A DNA stretch of 64,000 nt, from positions 253,501 through 317,500 of the forward strand of contig NZ_SHKP01000005.1 in the NCBI RefSeq assembly GCF_004217215.1, in the 5' to 3' direction. The position numbers and the translations under genes are program-made. A model generated the notes under the pieces. The model saw only the letters and a list, made by a program, of their open reading frames with translations, did not search any database and was not told where the DNA came from. This document shows positions 10,572 to 19,639 of the stretch, piece by piece. Positions within the stretch are counted from its first letter, which is position 1, and every line of letters starts with the position of its first letter. This stretch comes from Rivibacter subsaxonicus. Its GTDB lineage: Bacteria > Pseudomonadota > Gammaproteobacteria > Burkholderiales > Burkholderiaceae_C.

Positions 10572-11435
10572 TTGGACATCGACGCACTGCTCGCCATCGA
10601 CATGCACACCCATGCCGAGGTCTCCTGCTGGAACCCCTTCGACAACTACGGCGAGGAGTTCGACCGCGCCGCCGACAAGTACTTCCGTTCGAACCGGCGG
10701 CCGACCATCGAGGAGAGCGTGGCGCACTACCGCGAGCAGCGCATCGCGATGGTGATGTTCTGCGTCGACGCCGAGGCCCAGATGGGGCGCCGCCGCATCC
10801 CCAACGAGGAGATCGCCGAGGCCGCACGCAAGCACCCCGACGTGCTGATCCCCTTTGCCTCGATCGACCCGCACAAGGGCCGCATGGGCGCGCGCGAGGC
10901 GCGCCGGCTGATCGAGGAGCATGGCGTGCGCGGCTTCAAGTTCCACCCCACGGTGCAGGGCTTCCACCCCTACGACCGCATGGCCTGGCCGATCTACGAG
11001 GTGATCAACGAGCACAGGCTGCCGGCGGTGTTCCACAGCGGCCATTCGGGCATCGGCTCGGGCATGCGCTGTGGCGGCGGCTTGCGGCTGGAGTACAGCA
11101 ACCCGATCCACCTCGACGAGGTCGCGGTGAACTTCGGCGACATGCAGATCGTCATCGCGCACCCCTCGTGGCCCTGGCAGGACGAGGCGCTGAGCGTGGC
11201 GATGCACAAGCCCAACGTCTGGATCGACCTCTCGGGCTGGAGCCCGAAGTACTTTCCGCCGCAGCTGGTGCAGTACGCCAACACGCTGCTCAAGGACCGC
11301 GTGCTGTTCGGCAGCGACTACCCGCTGATCACGCCGGAGCGCTGGATGAAGGACTTCCTCGAGGCCGGCTTCCGCCCCGAGGTGCACCAGGCGATCCTGA
11401 AGGACAACGCGGTCAGGCTGCTCGGGCTGCGTTGA
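10572..11435 (+). CDS. Amidohydrolase-family protein, candidate aryl beta-ketoacyl-CoA hydrolase
   Basis: A 287-residue TIM-barrel amidohydrolase of the ACMSD-like (amidohydrolase 2) group. The metal-binding HxH is DMHTHAE at residues 10-16, followed by FKFHPTVQGFHP, HSGHSG, IAHPSWPW and LFGSDYP with the final metal-ligand Asp. The TTG at 10572 is preferred because AGGAGAG lies five bases upstream; an in-frame ATG at 10545 has no good ribosome site and lies inside an inverted repeat. Divergent from the feruloyl-CoA operon, it may hydrolyse the 4-hydroxyphenyl-beta-ketoacyl-CoA of the non-lyase route described in Agrobacterium. That assignment is inferred. Its tail overlaps the next gene by 23 bases. 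Confidence 0.85.
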   Translation: MDIDALLAIDMHTHAEVSCWNPFDNYGEEFDRAADKYFRSNRRPTIEESVAHYREQRIAMVMFCVDAEAQMGRRRIPNEEIAEAARKHPDVLIPFASIDPHKGRMGAREARRLIEEHGVRGFKFHPTVQGFHPYDRMAWPIYEVINEHRLPAVFHSGHSGIGSGMRCGGGLRLEYSNPIHLDEVAVNFGDMQIVIAHPSWPWQDEALSVAMHKPNVWIDLSGWSPKYFPPQLVQYANTLLKDRVLFGSDYPLITPERWMKDFLEAGFRPEVHQAILKDNAVRLLGLR

Positions 11436-12078
11436 GGCTGGCGGCGAGGGAGCCGTCGAACAGCGCATTGCCGGCGATCGGCTCGCCGTCGCGCACGGCG
11501 CGTTCGACCAGTGCCGGCTCGTCGAGCGCCGGGTCGGCGCCGCGCAGCGCGATCAGCGCCGGCACGCCGCCAAAACCGAACTCGCGCATCAGGCGCTGGC
11601 CGCGCGCGATGCGCTCGCGCGAGCGAGCGGCCAGCGCGGCGTCGGCAAGACCAGCAGCGCCGAACTCGCCGGCCAGCGCCTCGGCCAGCACCGCGGCATC
11701 GGCAATGTCGCGCCCGTCGACCCAGCGCGCGCGCTGGATCGCGGCCAGCGCGGCGCGCTCGCGGCTCGGGGCGCGTTCGGCAACGGCAGTGAGCGCGGCG
11801 GTCGCCGGCCCCGAGTCGAAGGGCATCGCCGGATTGCGCAGCACGCGCTCCCGATAGGCCTCGCTGAAGGGCTGGCCGGAAAGGTGCGCGATGCGCTGGT
11901 CGGCCTGCCAGATATGGGCCTCCATCGCCGGGTCGAGCCGGCGCCGCGGGTCGCCGGCAAAGAGGCCGGTCGGCAGCGGGCGCACGGCCCATTCCTCGCC
12001 TTCCAGGCCCGCGAGCGCGGCACCGGCGCCGTAGCACCAGCCGCACAGCGGGTCGTAGAGGTAGATCAGCGTGTCCAT
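11413..12078 (-). CDS. DsbA-family thioredoxin-like protein
   Basis: A 221-residue DsbA/FrnE-type protein with the redox motif CGWC in DPLCGWCYGAG at residues 9-19, close to the N-terminus, and the cis-Pro loop FGGVPALIAL near residue 175. There is no signal peptide, so it is predicted to be cytoplasmic. The family includes 2-hydroxychromene-2-carboxylate isomerase-like proteins and FrnE-like disulphide oxidoreductases. It is four bases upstream of the SDR-like gene's stop codon on the same strand, so the two form a short operon. It converges on, and overlaps, the amidohydrolase gene. Confidence 0.88.
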   Translation of the reverse strand: MDTLIYLYDPLCGWCYGAGAALAGLEGEEWAVRPLPTGLFAGDPRRRLDPAMEAHIWQADQRIAHLSGQPFSEAYRERVLRNPAMPFDSGPATAALTAVAERAPSRERAALAAIQRARWVDGRDIADAAVLAEALAGEFGAAGLADAALAARSRERIARGQRLMREFGFGGVPALIALRGADPALDEPALVERAVRDGEPIAGNALFDGSLAASLNAARAA

Positions 12079-12082
12079 GCGC

Positions 12083-12724
12083 TCAGTAGCCTACGGTGAA
12101 GCGACGCCGGATGTGGCGCGGCTGTTCGATCTCGTCGACGATCGCGACGGCGAGGTCGGCCACCGAGATGTCGGAGGGCTTGCCGTCGAGCATCACCGGC
12201 TCGTCGGCGCCGAGCCGGTAGCTGCCGCGCCGCTCGCCCGGCACGACGTGCACGGCCGGCGACAGGAAGCTCCAGTCGAGCGTGCCGTCCTTCTGGATCG
12301 CCACGAGCGCATCGCGCGCGGCCAGCGCGCCCTGCTTCCACGGCGCCGGGAACTCGGGCGTGTCGACGATCTGCAGGCCCGGCGCGGCATACAGGCTGCC
12401 GGCGCCACCGACGATCAGAAGACGCTTCAGGCCCGCCTGCCGGACCCCGTCGACGATGGCCTGGGTGCCCTGCAGGAACAGGCGATAGATCTCGGGCTCC
12501 TGCCAGCCCGGGTTGTAGGCGCTGATCACGGCGTCGTGGCCGGCGACGGCGCGCGCGACCTGGCTGGCGTCGAGCACGTCGGCCTGGACGACCGCCAGTC
12601 CCGGCTGGGCGGCGATCTTGGACGGCGTGCGCGCCAGCGCGGTGACGGCGTGGCCGCGAGCCAGGGCTTCGGCGAGCACGGCGCTGCCGACGAATCCGGT
12701 GGCACCGATCAGGGCGATCTTCAT
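12083..12724 (-). CDS. NAD(P)-dependent oxidoreductase, NmrA/epimerase-like
   Basis: A 213-residue Rossmann protein with the nucleotide-binding motif IGATGFVGS at residues 5-13 and a conserved ADVLD segment. It matches the atypical short-chain dehydrogenase group (YwnB/NmrA-like, NAD(P)H-binding PF13460) which includes flavin-reductase-like proteins. The substrate is unknown. The family is often placed divergently from a LysR regulator, as it is here, which suggests the regulator at 12826 controls it. Confidence 0.86.
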   Translation of the reverse strand: MKIALIGATGFVGSAVLAEALARGHAVTALARTPSKIAAQPGLAVVQADVLDASQVARAVAGHDAVISAYNPGWQEPEIYRLFLQGTQAIVDGVRQAGLKRLLIVGGAGSLYAAPGLQIVDTPEFPAPWKQGALAARDALVAIQKDGTLDWSFLSPAVHVVPGERRGSYRLGADEPVMLDGKPSDISVADLAVAIVDEIEQPRHIRRRFTVGY

Positions 12725-12825
12725 GAGCTGTCTCGTTCAGTGGATTGGGATGAGCAATGATCGACGCTACACAGTCGTCCGACTAGACTGGCTGAATCGC
12801 TATCTATGTTTAGCCTGACTTCAGA

Positions 12826-13746
12826 ATGGATCGATACCGGCGCATGGCGGTGTTTGCCGAGGTGGTCGCCCGCGGCTCGCTGACGGGCGCCGCGCGCGGG
12901 CTCGGGCTGACGCCGTCGGCGGTCAGCCAGCAGTTGCGCCAGCTCGAGACCGAACTCGGCGTGAGCCTGCTGCACCGCTCGACGCGCCGGCTCGCGCTGA
13001 CCGAAGCCGGGGCCAGTTTTCACGAGGGCTGCGCGGCGATGGTGGCCGCGGCGCAGTCCGCCGAACAGGCGCTGGCGCGGCTGCGCGACGCACCAGAGGG
13101 CGAGCTGCGGCTGGCGGCGCCGGTCGGGCTGGCGCGGCTGATCGCGCCGGCGCTGGCGCCGCTGATGAGCGCCCATCCGGGCTTGAGCCTGCGGCTGCTG
13201 GTGGACGACACGCCGATCGACCTGATCGAGCAGCGGGTGGATCTGGCGCTGCGGGTCGGCAGCTTTGCCGACTCGAGCCTGGTCGCGCGCCTGATCGGCC
13301 GCTTGCCGGTGCTGCTGGTGGCCGCGCCGGCCTACCTCGCACGGCGCGGCGTGCCAGCGACGCCGGGCGATCTGCTGCAGCATGATTGGCTGCTGATGCA
13401 GCCGCGCGCCGGCGGCGTCAACGCGGTCGAACTCGAGCGCGAGGGCTCCGGCGGCACGCCGGGCTCCGAGCGGCTGCGCCCGGTGCCGCGCGCACTCAGC
13501 AGCAACCAGCTCGCGCTGCAGCACCTGTGCCTGGCCGGCCTCGGCCTGGCGGTGATGGTGCTGCCCGACATCGCCGAGGACCTGCAGGCCGGGCGCCTGG
13601 TGCGGGTGCTGCCGAGCTGGCGCCTGGCCGACTACGGCGTGCACGCGGTGACGCCGACCCGCGACGCGCAGCCGGCCAAGGTGCGCCATGCGATCGAGGC
13701 GCTGCGCTTGCATCTGGGCACCGAGGCCGGCGCCGGCCTCGTGTAA
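12826..13746 (+). CDS. LysR-family transcriptional regulator
   Basis: A 306-residue LysR protein. The winged helix-turn-helix is RGSLTGAARGLGLTPSAVSQ (residues about 17-36) with TRRLALTEAG. The co-inducer domain follows and starts around residue 90 (GELRLAAPVGLARL). It is divergent from the NmrA-like oxidoreductase with a 101-base gap, the usual arrangement for autoregulation plus control of the neighbour. The class resembles regulators of quinone- or aldehyde-responsive oxidoreductases, but no ligand can be deduced. Confidence 0.93.
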   Translation: MDRYRRMAVFAEVVARGSLTGAARGLGLTPSAVSQQLRQLETELGVSLLHRSTRRLALTEAGASFHEGCAAMVAAAQSAEQALARLRDAPEGELRLAAPVGLARLIAPALAPLMSAHPGLSLRLLVDDTPIDLIEQRVDLALRVGSFADSSLVARLIGRLPVLLVAAPAYLARRGVPATPGDLLQHDWLLMQPRAGGVNAVELEREGSGGTPGSERLRPVPRALSSNQLALQHLCLAGLGLAVMVLPDIAEDLQAGRLVRVLPSWRLADYGVHAVTPTRDAQPAKVRHAIEALRLHLGTEAGAGLV

Positions 13747-13757
13747 GTTAGCGCCCG

Positions 13758-14699
13758 ATGCAGAAGTCGCTCCTCAACCGCCTCCTCGCACCGGCCGCAC
13801 TGCTGGCGCTGCTGGTGCTGGCCGGCTGCGCCTCGGCGCCCAAGTCCGGCGGCGACGGCGCCCCTTCGAGTCCGCCGGCCGACCTGGCGGCAACCCCCGA
13901 TGCCGAGCCGCGCGTCGAGACCATCAAGCCCGGCGGCGCCAACAAGCCCTACGAGGTGCTCGGCCGCAGCTACACGCCGCAGACGCGCGACGTGCCGATC
14001 AGCGAGAAGGGCCTGGCCAGCTGGTACGGCCGCAAGTTCCACGGCCGGCGCACCGCCAGCGGCGAGGTCTACAACATGTACGCGATGACGGCCGCGCATC
14101 CGACCATGCCGCTGCCGAGCTACGCCCGGGTGCGCAACCCGGCCAACGGCAAGGAAGTGGTGGTGCGCGTCAACGACCGCGGCCCGTTCCACCCGGGCCG
14201 CGTCATCGACCTGAGCTACACGGCGGCCGTCAAGCTCGGCGCGCAGCGCGGCGTGGCGCCGGTGGAGGTCGAGCGCATCACGAACGACGAAATCCGCAGC
14301 GGCTCCTGGAAGCGCGCGGGCGCGGCCGACACGGCCGTGGCGTCGACCCCGGCCCTTGGCGCCGGCGACGCCGAAGCCGCCCCCGTGGCTCTCGCACCGC
14401 CGCCCGGCAGCACCGTGCGCGGGGGCACCAGCGCCGAACCCGGCCGCGCCTACACGGTGCCGGCGCGCGGCTACTGGGTGCAGCTGGGCGCCTTCCGCGA
14501 ACGCGACGGTGCCGAGAACTTCCAGCAGCGCGTCGGCGCTGAACTCGACTGGCTGGCGCCGCTGATGGCGGTGTTTGCCGACGCCTCGCTGTTCCGCCTC
14601 CAGGCCGGGCCCTACCCCACGCGCGACGAGGCGCAGGGCGCGGCGCAGCGGGTGCGCGAGGCGCTGTCGCTGGTGCCGGTGGTGGTCGAACGCCGCTAG
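13758..14699 (+). CDS. rlpA: Septal ring lytic transglycosylase-like lipoprotein RlpA
   Basis: A 313-residue outer-membrane lipoprotein. The lipobox LAGC ends at Cys24. A double-psi beta-barrel domain (about residues 83-165) carries GLASWYGRKFHGRRTASGE in part and VNDRGPFHPGRVIDLS, with the Asp required for cleaving denuded glycan. A linker rich in Ala, Pro and Gly leads to a C-terminal SPOR domain (about 235-313) that binds septal peptidoglycan. In cells it trims septal murein during division. It starts 11 bases after the LysR stop. No rod-shape or mrd genes adjoin it here, unlike many gammaproteobacterial loci. Confidence 0.92.
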   Translation: MQKSLLNRLLAPAALLALLVLAGCASAPKSGGDGAPSSPPADLAATPDAEPRVETIKPGGANKPYEVLGRSYTPQTRDVPISEKGLASWYGRKFHGRRTASGEVYNMYAMTAAHPTMPLPSYARVRNPANGKEVVVRVNDRGPFHPGRVIDLSYTAAVKLGAQRGVAPVEVERITNDEIRSGSWKRAGAADTAVASTPALGAGDAEAAPVALAPPPGSTVRGGTSAEPGRAYTVPARGYWVQLGAFRERDGAENFQQRVGAELDWLAPLMAVFADASLFRLQAGPYPTRDEAQGAAQRVREALSLVPVVVERR

Positions 14700-14703
14700 G
14701 CGC

Positions 14704-15309
14704 TCAGAACGACGCGCGATAGACCAGCGAGACGCCCCTGCGCGAGGTGCGCAGCCCGACGTAGGCGTCCGAGCCGAGGTCCATGCGCAGCATGCGCTGG
14801 CGCAGCATCTGCTCGCCGGAGGAACGCGTGCGGAACTCGAAGCCGAGCCGCGGCCGCAGTTCGTCGAAGGGTCGCGCTAGGCCGGCGGCATCGAGCGGCT
14901 GCACGTCGAGCACCAGGCTCGAGTCGCCGGACAAGCGGTAGCGCATCGCCAGCACCATCGTCGAGCGCTGCGCGGCGAGCGCGGGCGGCGCGTCGGGCCG
15001 GAGGTGCCAGTCGCTGCGGGTGTCGAGGCCCAGGCCGATGCCGGTGCGGCCCGGACCGTCGGCCCAGAGCCGGTAGCTGATGTCGGTGCTGGTCGTGCCC
15101 ACCCCGGGGACCGGCGGTGAGGCGGCCGGAAGCGCCTGGTTGAGCTCCATCGCGAAACTCAGTTGTGGCGGCGATTCGGTGCGTGCTTCCAGTTCGGTGG
15201 CGAGCAGCGGATCGCCGACGCTCGCCAGCAACAGCGCGAGCGACCCGCCCGCGCGGCGGACGCCGTCCGCCAGAACCGCTCGCCGCCGACATGACCGTCG
15301 CCTCGACAT
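14704..15309 (-). CDS. Hypothetical exported protein, beta-rich
   Basis: A 201-residue protein with an Arg-rich N-terminus (MSRRRSCRRR) followed by a hydrophobic stretch ending near LLATELEA, consistent with a signal peptide. The mature part alternates polar and hydrophobic residues (YRLSGDSSLVLDVQPL, YVGLRTSRRGVSLVYRASF) and ends in Phe, which suggests a small outer-membrane barrel or beta-sandwich. A strong ribosome site (GGAGG, eight bases before ATG) supports expression. It converges with rlpA. I do not recognise the family. Confidence 0.6.
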   Translation of the reverse strand: MSRRRSCRRRAVLADGVRRAGGSLALLLASVGDPLLATELEARTESPPQLSFAMELNQALPAASPPVPGVGTTSTDISYRLWADGPGRTGIGLGLDTRSDWHLRPDAPPALAAQRSTMVLAMRYRLSGDSSLVLDVQPLDAAGLARPFDELRPRLGFEFRTRSSGEQMLRQRMLRMDLGSDAYVGLRTSRRGVSLVYRASF

Positions 15310-15468
15310 GACAGGCCTCCGTTGGGCATTCGATCGGCGCCGGCGCCGATCGTTCTGCGCCCACCGAGCATCGCGCGACCAATGCGCGGCGGCGATGCCG
15401 CGATCGGGGGAGCAAGCGGCCCCATGGCGCCGCTTGCAGGGCGCGTCCTTGGTCGCGACCTAGGGGGC

Positions 15469-16236
15469 TCAGCGACCGCCGGCCACGTCGAGCATCGCTC
15501 CCGTCACGTAGCTGGCCTCGTCGGACAGCAGCCAGAGGATGGCCTGCGCCACCTCCTCGGCCGTGCCGGCGCGTTGCATCGGCAGCGTTGGCGACATCTC
15601 GCGCACGCGATCGGCCAGGCCGGCCGCCGCGTGGATCTCGGTGTCGATGATGCCGGGGCGCACCCCGTTGACGCGCACGCCCTCGGCGGCGACCTCGAGC
15701 GCGAGGTCGACGGTGAAGCGATCGATCGCGGCCTTGCTGGCTGCGTAGTCGGCGTAGATGCCGGCCGAGCCGCGCTCGGCGGCACGCGAGGAGAGGTTGA
15801 CGATCGCGCCGCCGGCGCCGCCGTGGCGGGTGCTCATGCGCAGCACCGCCTCGCGCGCGCAGGCAAAGCTGCCGACGACGTTGACCGCGAAGATGCGTGC
15901 CACACGCTCGGCGCTCATCTGCTCGATGCGCGCCGCGACATCGACGATGCCGGCGTTGTTGACCAGGCCGCGCAGCCGGCCGTGGCCGAAGCGCGCATCG
16001 ACGGCGGCGAACAGCGCATGCACCTGGGCCTCGTCGGCCACGTCGGCGCGGAAGGCCGCGGCCTCGCCGCCGCCGGCCTCGATCTCGCGCACTAAGGCCT
16101 CGGCCGCGGTCGCGGCGCTGGCGTAGTTGATCGCCACGGCCCAGCCGCGCCCGGCGGCCAGGCGCACCGTGGCGGCGCCGATGCCACGGCTGCCGCCCGT
16201 GACCAGCAACAGCTGTCGGTTTCTGCCTGTGTTCAT
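15469..16236 (-). CDS. Short-chain dehydrogenase/reductase
   Basis: A 255-residue classical SDR. The cofactor motif is TGGSRGIG (residues about 13-20), NNAG is conserved, the catalytic Ser lies in IVNLSSRAAERGS, and the YxxxK motif is YADYAASKAA. The C-terminal RVNGVRPGIIDTEIH and YVTGAMLDVAGG are typical. It resembles glucose 1-dehydrogenase/FabG-like proteins; substrate unknown. The start at 16236 was chosen because it places TGGSRGIG near the N-terminus and has GGGGAGA upstream. It appears monocistronic. Confidence 0.9.
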   Translation of the reverse strand: MNTGRNRQLLLVTGGSRGIGAATVRLAAGRGWAVAINYASAATAAEALVREIEAGGGEAAAFRADVADEAQVHALFAAVDARFGHGRLRGLVNNAGIVDVAARIEQMSAERVARIFAVNVVGSFACAREAVLRMSTRHGGAGGAIVNLSSRAAERGSAGIYADYAASKAAIDRFTVDLALEVAAEGVRVNGVRPGIIDTEIHAAAGLADRVREMSPTLPMQRAGTAEEVAQAILWLLSDEASYVTGAMLDVAGGR

Positions 16237-16467
16237 TGCATCGTCTCCCCGTCGGGCCAAGTATTGCCGAGCGCGCGGCGTGCCGACGTTCCGCGCACGG
16301 CCCCCATTCATCGGCCCAGGGCGGCTTTGGTGCCGTCGATCCCGCCTCTCATCTCAAGTGCGTAGGCAACGAATGCCGGCATCACCTAGCCTGAATCCAG
16401 GTCGATCAGGTCTCGACCCGCCGAGCGAAGCCGGTCGTCGCTTCGCCGATCCGAACAGGAGCCTCAC

Positions 16468-16764
16468 ATGGAAGCCAAGTTCCGCCACCTCGCCGTCGCG
16501 ACCCTGTGCGCCGCCTTCGGCGCCGGCCCGGTGCTCGCCGCCGACCAGGCCTCGTCCTCGTGCACGCCGCTCAGCACGGTGCAGAAGCGCGTGGTCGAGA
16601 AGGCCGACCAGAGCGTCGACGCGCTGCGCAACTACGTGTACATCACGCGCGGCATCCACCAGCTGTACATGGGCGACATCGCCGAATCGCTCGACGGCTG
16701 GCGTGCCGATGCGCGCTGCCAGCAACAGCAGAAGGTCGCCAGCGCAACGATTCCGAAGGAATGA
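16468..16764 (+). CDS. Small exported protein of unknown function
   Basis: A 98-residue protein with a signal peptide of about 24 residues (hydrophobic ATLCAAFGAGPVLA, cleavage after LAA). The mature part has one predicted helix region (VQKRVVEKADQSVDALRNYVYI) and two Cys, which could form a disulphide. Good ribosome site (CAGGAG) before the ATG. The sequence is not familiar to me. It is convergent with mmsA and separated from it by a hairpin. Confidence 0.65.
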   Translation: MEAKFRHLAVATLCAAFGAGPVLAADQASSSCTPLSTVQKRVVEKADQSVDALRNYVYITRGIHQLYMGDIAESLDGWRADARCQQQQKVASATIPKE

Positions 16765-16795
16765 GCGGCCAACGCCGCCCAGCCTGATGGCCGGC

Positions 16796-16825
16796 GCCTC
16801 CGGGCTGCGCTCGCGGCCCGGAGGC
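16796..16825. terminator. Hairpin between convergent genes
   Basis: A perfect 10-bp stem (16796-16805 with 16816-16825) and 10-base loop lies between the small exported protein and mmsA, which converge. No T-run follows on either strand. It is a probable bidirectional transcript end. Confidence 0.45.
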
Positions 16826-16839
16826 AGCGGGCAGGTCCG

Positions 16840-18363
16840 CTACTTCGAGGTCGGCATCACGAACTCGGCGCCCTTGGGCGTGCTCTCGGGCCAGCGCTGC
16901 ATCACCGACTTCTGGCGGGTGTAGAAGCGCACGCCCTCCTCGCCGTAGGCGTGCATGTCGCCGAACAGGCTGCGCTTCCAGCCGCCGAAGCCGTGCCAGG
17001 CCATCGGCACCGGGATCGGCACGTTGATGCCGACCATGCCGACCTCGATGCGGCGGCTGAACTCGCGCGCCACATGACCGTCGCGGGTGAAGCAGGCGAC
17101 GCCGTTGGCGAACTCGTGCGCGTTGACCAGCTCGACCGCGCTCGCGAAGTCGGGCACCCGCACGCAGCCCAGCACCGGGCCGAAGATCTCTTCCTTGTAG
17201 ATGCGCATCTGCGGCGTCACGTGATCGAACAGCGTGCCGCCGGTGAAGAAGCCCTTCTCGTGGCCGGGCACCTTCAGGCCGCGGCCGTCGGCCACCAGCG
17301 TCGCGCCTTCCTCGACGCCGGTCGCGATGTAGCCCTCGATGCGCTCGAGCGCCTGCCTGGTGACGATCGGCCCCATCTCGGCATCGAGTTCCATGCCGTT
17401 CTTGACCTTGAGCGCGCGGGCGCGCTCGGCCAGCTTGGGCACGATCTTGTCGGCCACGTCGCCGACCAGCACCGCGACCGAGATCGCCATGCAGCGCTCG
17501 CCGGCGGAGCCATAGGCGGCGCCGATCAGCGCGTCGACCGCCTGCTCGAGATCGGCATCGGGCATCACGACCATGTGGTTCTTGGCACCGCCGAGCGCCT
17601 GCACCCGCTTGCCATGCTTGGCGCCGGTCTCGTAGATGTACTGGGCGATCGGCGTCGAGCCGACGAAGCTGATGGCCTTGACGTCGGGGTGGGTCAGCAG
17701 CGTGTCGACCGCGAGCTTGTCGCCCTGCACCACGTTGAACACGCCGTCCGGCAGACCGGCCTGCTTGAGCAGGTCGGCGATGAACAGGCTGGCGCTCGGG
17801 TCGCGCTCGCTGGGCTTGAGCACGAAGCAGTTGCCGCAGGCGAGCGCCACCGGGAACATCCACATCGGCACCATCACCGGGAAGTTGAACGGCGTGATGC
17901 CGGCCACCACGCCGAGCGGCTGGCGCAGCGCCCAGTTGTCGATGCCGGTGCCGACCTGGTCGGTGAAGTCGGTCTTGAGCAGTTGCGGCGCGCCACAGGC
18001 GAACTCGACGATCTCGATGCCGCGCGTGACCTCGCCCTGGGCGTCGGTGAAGACCTTGCCATGCTCGGCGGTGATCAGCGCGGCCAGCGTGTCGCGATGC
18101 TGGTTGAGCAGCTCGAGGAACTTGTTGAGCACCCGCGCGCGACGCAGCGGGGGCGTCTCGGCCCAAGCCGGAAAAGCCGCCTTGGCGGCGGCAACCGCGG
18201 CCTCGACCTCGGCCGCCGAGGCCAGCGCCACTTCGCGCGCCGCGGCGCCGGTCGCCGGGTTGAACACCGGCTGGCTGCGACCGCTGGTCGACACGACGCG
18301 GCGGCCGTTGATGTGGTGCGCGACGGTAGTCGAAGTCAGTACGCTGAGGTCGGGTGCGCCCAT
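16840..18363 (-). CDS. mmsA: Methylmalonate-semialdehyde dehydrogenase (CoA-acylating)
   Basis: A 507-residue aldehyde dehydrogenase superfamily enzyme. It oxidises methylmalonate or malonate semialdehyde with NAD and CoA to propionyl- or acetyl-CoA, late in valine, inositol or beta-alanine breakdown. The nucleophile is Cys291 in the motif GERCMAI. The NAD-binding SFVGSTPIA and the MmsA-typical [19 protein letters not shown] and [19 protein letters not shown] segments (each shown in part) are present. A LysR regulator is divergent from it. No mmsB or acyl-CoA dehydrogenase adjoins it in this window. Confidence 0.95.
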   Translation of the reverse strand: MGAPDLSVLTSTTVAHHINGRRVVSTSGRSQPVFNPATGAAAREVALASAAEVEAAVAAAKAAFPAWAETPPLRRARVLNKFLELLNQHRDTLAALITAEHGKVFTDAQGEVTRGIEIVEFACGAPQLLKTDFTDQVGTGIDNWALRQPLGVVAGITPFNFPVMVPMWMFPVALACGNCFVLKPSERDPSASLFIADLLKQAGLPDGVFNVVQGDKLAVDTLLTHPDVKAISFVGSTPIAQYIYETGAKHGKRVQALGGAKNHMVVMPDADLEQAVDALIGAAYGSAGERCMAISVAVLVGDVADKIVPKLAERARALKVKNGMELDAEMGPIVTRQALERIEGYIATGVEEGATLVADGRGLKVPGHEKGFFTGGTLFDHVTPQMRIYKEEIFGPVLGCVRVPDFASAVELVNAHEFANGVACFTRDGHVAREFSRRIEVGMVGINVPIPVPMAWHGFGGWKRSLFGDMHAYGEEGVRFYTRQKSVMQRWPESTPKGAEFVMPTSK

Positions 18364-18484
18364 GCTGTGCTCCTGATGAGATCTCTACAGCTTAGGCAGT
18401 GCGGCACGGGCTGAACAGCCCGTCCGGCCGAATGCTTTGTTCGCCATGATGAACAATAGGAAGCCACCAAGCCGGACGATCGCC

Positions 18485-19426
18485 ATGAGCACCGTTGCCG
18501 TCTCCGAACTCCGCCCCGACCTGCTGTGGAGCCATGTGCATGCGCTGGGCATGCTGGCCGCGCAGGGCAGCTTCACTGCGGCCGCGCAGCGGCTCGGCCT
18601 GTCGAAGGCGGCGATGAGCCAGCGCATCGCCGAGCTCGAGCGCGTAGCCGGCGTGCCGCTGGTGCAGCGCACCACGCGCAGCGTGCGGCTGACCGAGGCC
18701 GGCCAGCAGCTGGTCGACGCCACGGCGCCGGCCTATGCCCAGATCGAGCGCGGCTTCCATGGCGTGCGCGAGCGCGCCGAGGCGCCGCGCGGCCTGGTGC
18801 GGCTGACGGCGCCGGTGGCGCTCGGCCGCCAGCAGGTGGTCCCGCACCTCGCCAGCTTCCTGCGCGCCCATCCAGAGGTGCGCATCGAGCTCGATCTCAG
18901 CGACCGCCTGCTGCCGCTGGCACAGGAGGGCGTCGATCTGGCGATCCGCCACACCGCGCAGCCGCCGGACACCCATGTGGCCTGGCTGCTGTGCGAGACC
19001 CGCACGGTGCTGGTCGGGGCCCCGGCCTACCTGCGGCGGGCCGGCACACCGACGCATCCGGCCGAGTTGGCCGAGCATGCGTGCCTGCCCTACCCGCGAC
19101 CCGGCGCCGCTCCGGTCTGGAGCTTCGAGAGCCGCAAGGGCGAGCGCATCGCCGTGCCGGTACGTGGGCCCTTTGCCGCCAACAACAGCGAAGTGCTGCG
19201 CGAGGCGGTGGAGAGTGGCCTCGGCCTGGCGCTGCTGCCCGACTTCAGCGCGCAGGCCGCGCTGCGGGCGCGCAAGCTGTCGGCGCTGTTGCCGCAGTGG
19301 CGCGCCCAGGGCAGCTTCGGCGAGCGCATCTACGCGATTCGACCCTACAGCCCGGTGGTGCCGAAGGCGGTGCGGGCGCTCGTCGAGCACCTGCGCACGG
19401 CGCTGGCAGCGGGATTCGGAACCTGA
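18485..19426 (+). CDS. LysR-family transcriptional regulator, divergent from mmsA
   Basis: A 313-residue LysR protein with helix-turn-helix GSFTAAAQRLGLSKAAMSQR and TTRSVRLTEAGQQLV. The effector domain follows and includes GLVRLTAPVALGRQQVVPHL in part. It lies 121 bases from the divergent mmsA, so it probably controls that gene. Earlier in-frame starts (TTG at 18437, ATG at 18446) exist; the ATG at 18485 gives the usual distance to the helix-turn-helix. Confidence 0.9.
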   Translation: MSTVAVSELRPDLLWSHVHALGMLAAQGSFTAAAQRLGLSKAAMSQRIAELERVAGVPLVQRTTRSVRLTEAGQQLVDATAPAYAQIERGFHGVRERAEAPRGLVRLTAPVALGRQQVVPHLASFLRAHPEVRIELDLSDRLLPLAQEGVDLAIRHTAQPPDTHVAWLLCETRTVLVGAPAYLRRAGTPTHPAELAEHACLPYPRPGAAPVWSFESRKGERIAVPVRGPFAANNSEVLREAVESGLGLALLPDFSAQAALRARKLSALLPQWRAQGSFGERIYAIRPYSPVVPKAVRALVEHLRTALAAGFGT

Positions 19427-19429
19427 GTG

Positions 19430-19463
19430 AAAAAAAACGCCCGGGCCTTGCGACTCGGGCGTT
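19430..19463 (-). terminator. Intrinsic terminator reading leftward
   Basis: On the minus strand an 8-bp stem (AACGCCCG at 19436-19443 with its complement at 19456-19463) is followed by eight T residues, the complement of the A-run at 19430-19437. This is a textbook intrinsic terminator for transcripts coming from the right, that is argO-dadA. It lies 176 bases past the dadA stop, so either dadA has a long 3' UTR or a small transcript lies between. Confidence 0.75.
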
Positions 19464-19639
19464 GGAAGTCCTTGGAAAGGACGTCGTTGGGAGCTGTAGG
19501 GCGTGGCAGTGGGCGTCTGTGATGCGCCTGGATCGGTTGCCGGCCCGAATTCGGGATCCATGTCGTGGACTGCGTTCGACTGTAGGTGGCGGCGCAGAGG
19601 CCACGAATCCCCCGATCGAGGGAAACCGCGCCGCCCGCC

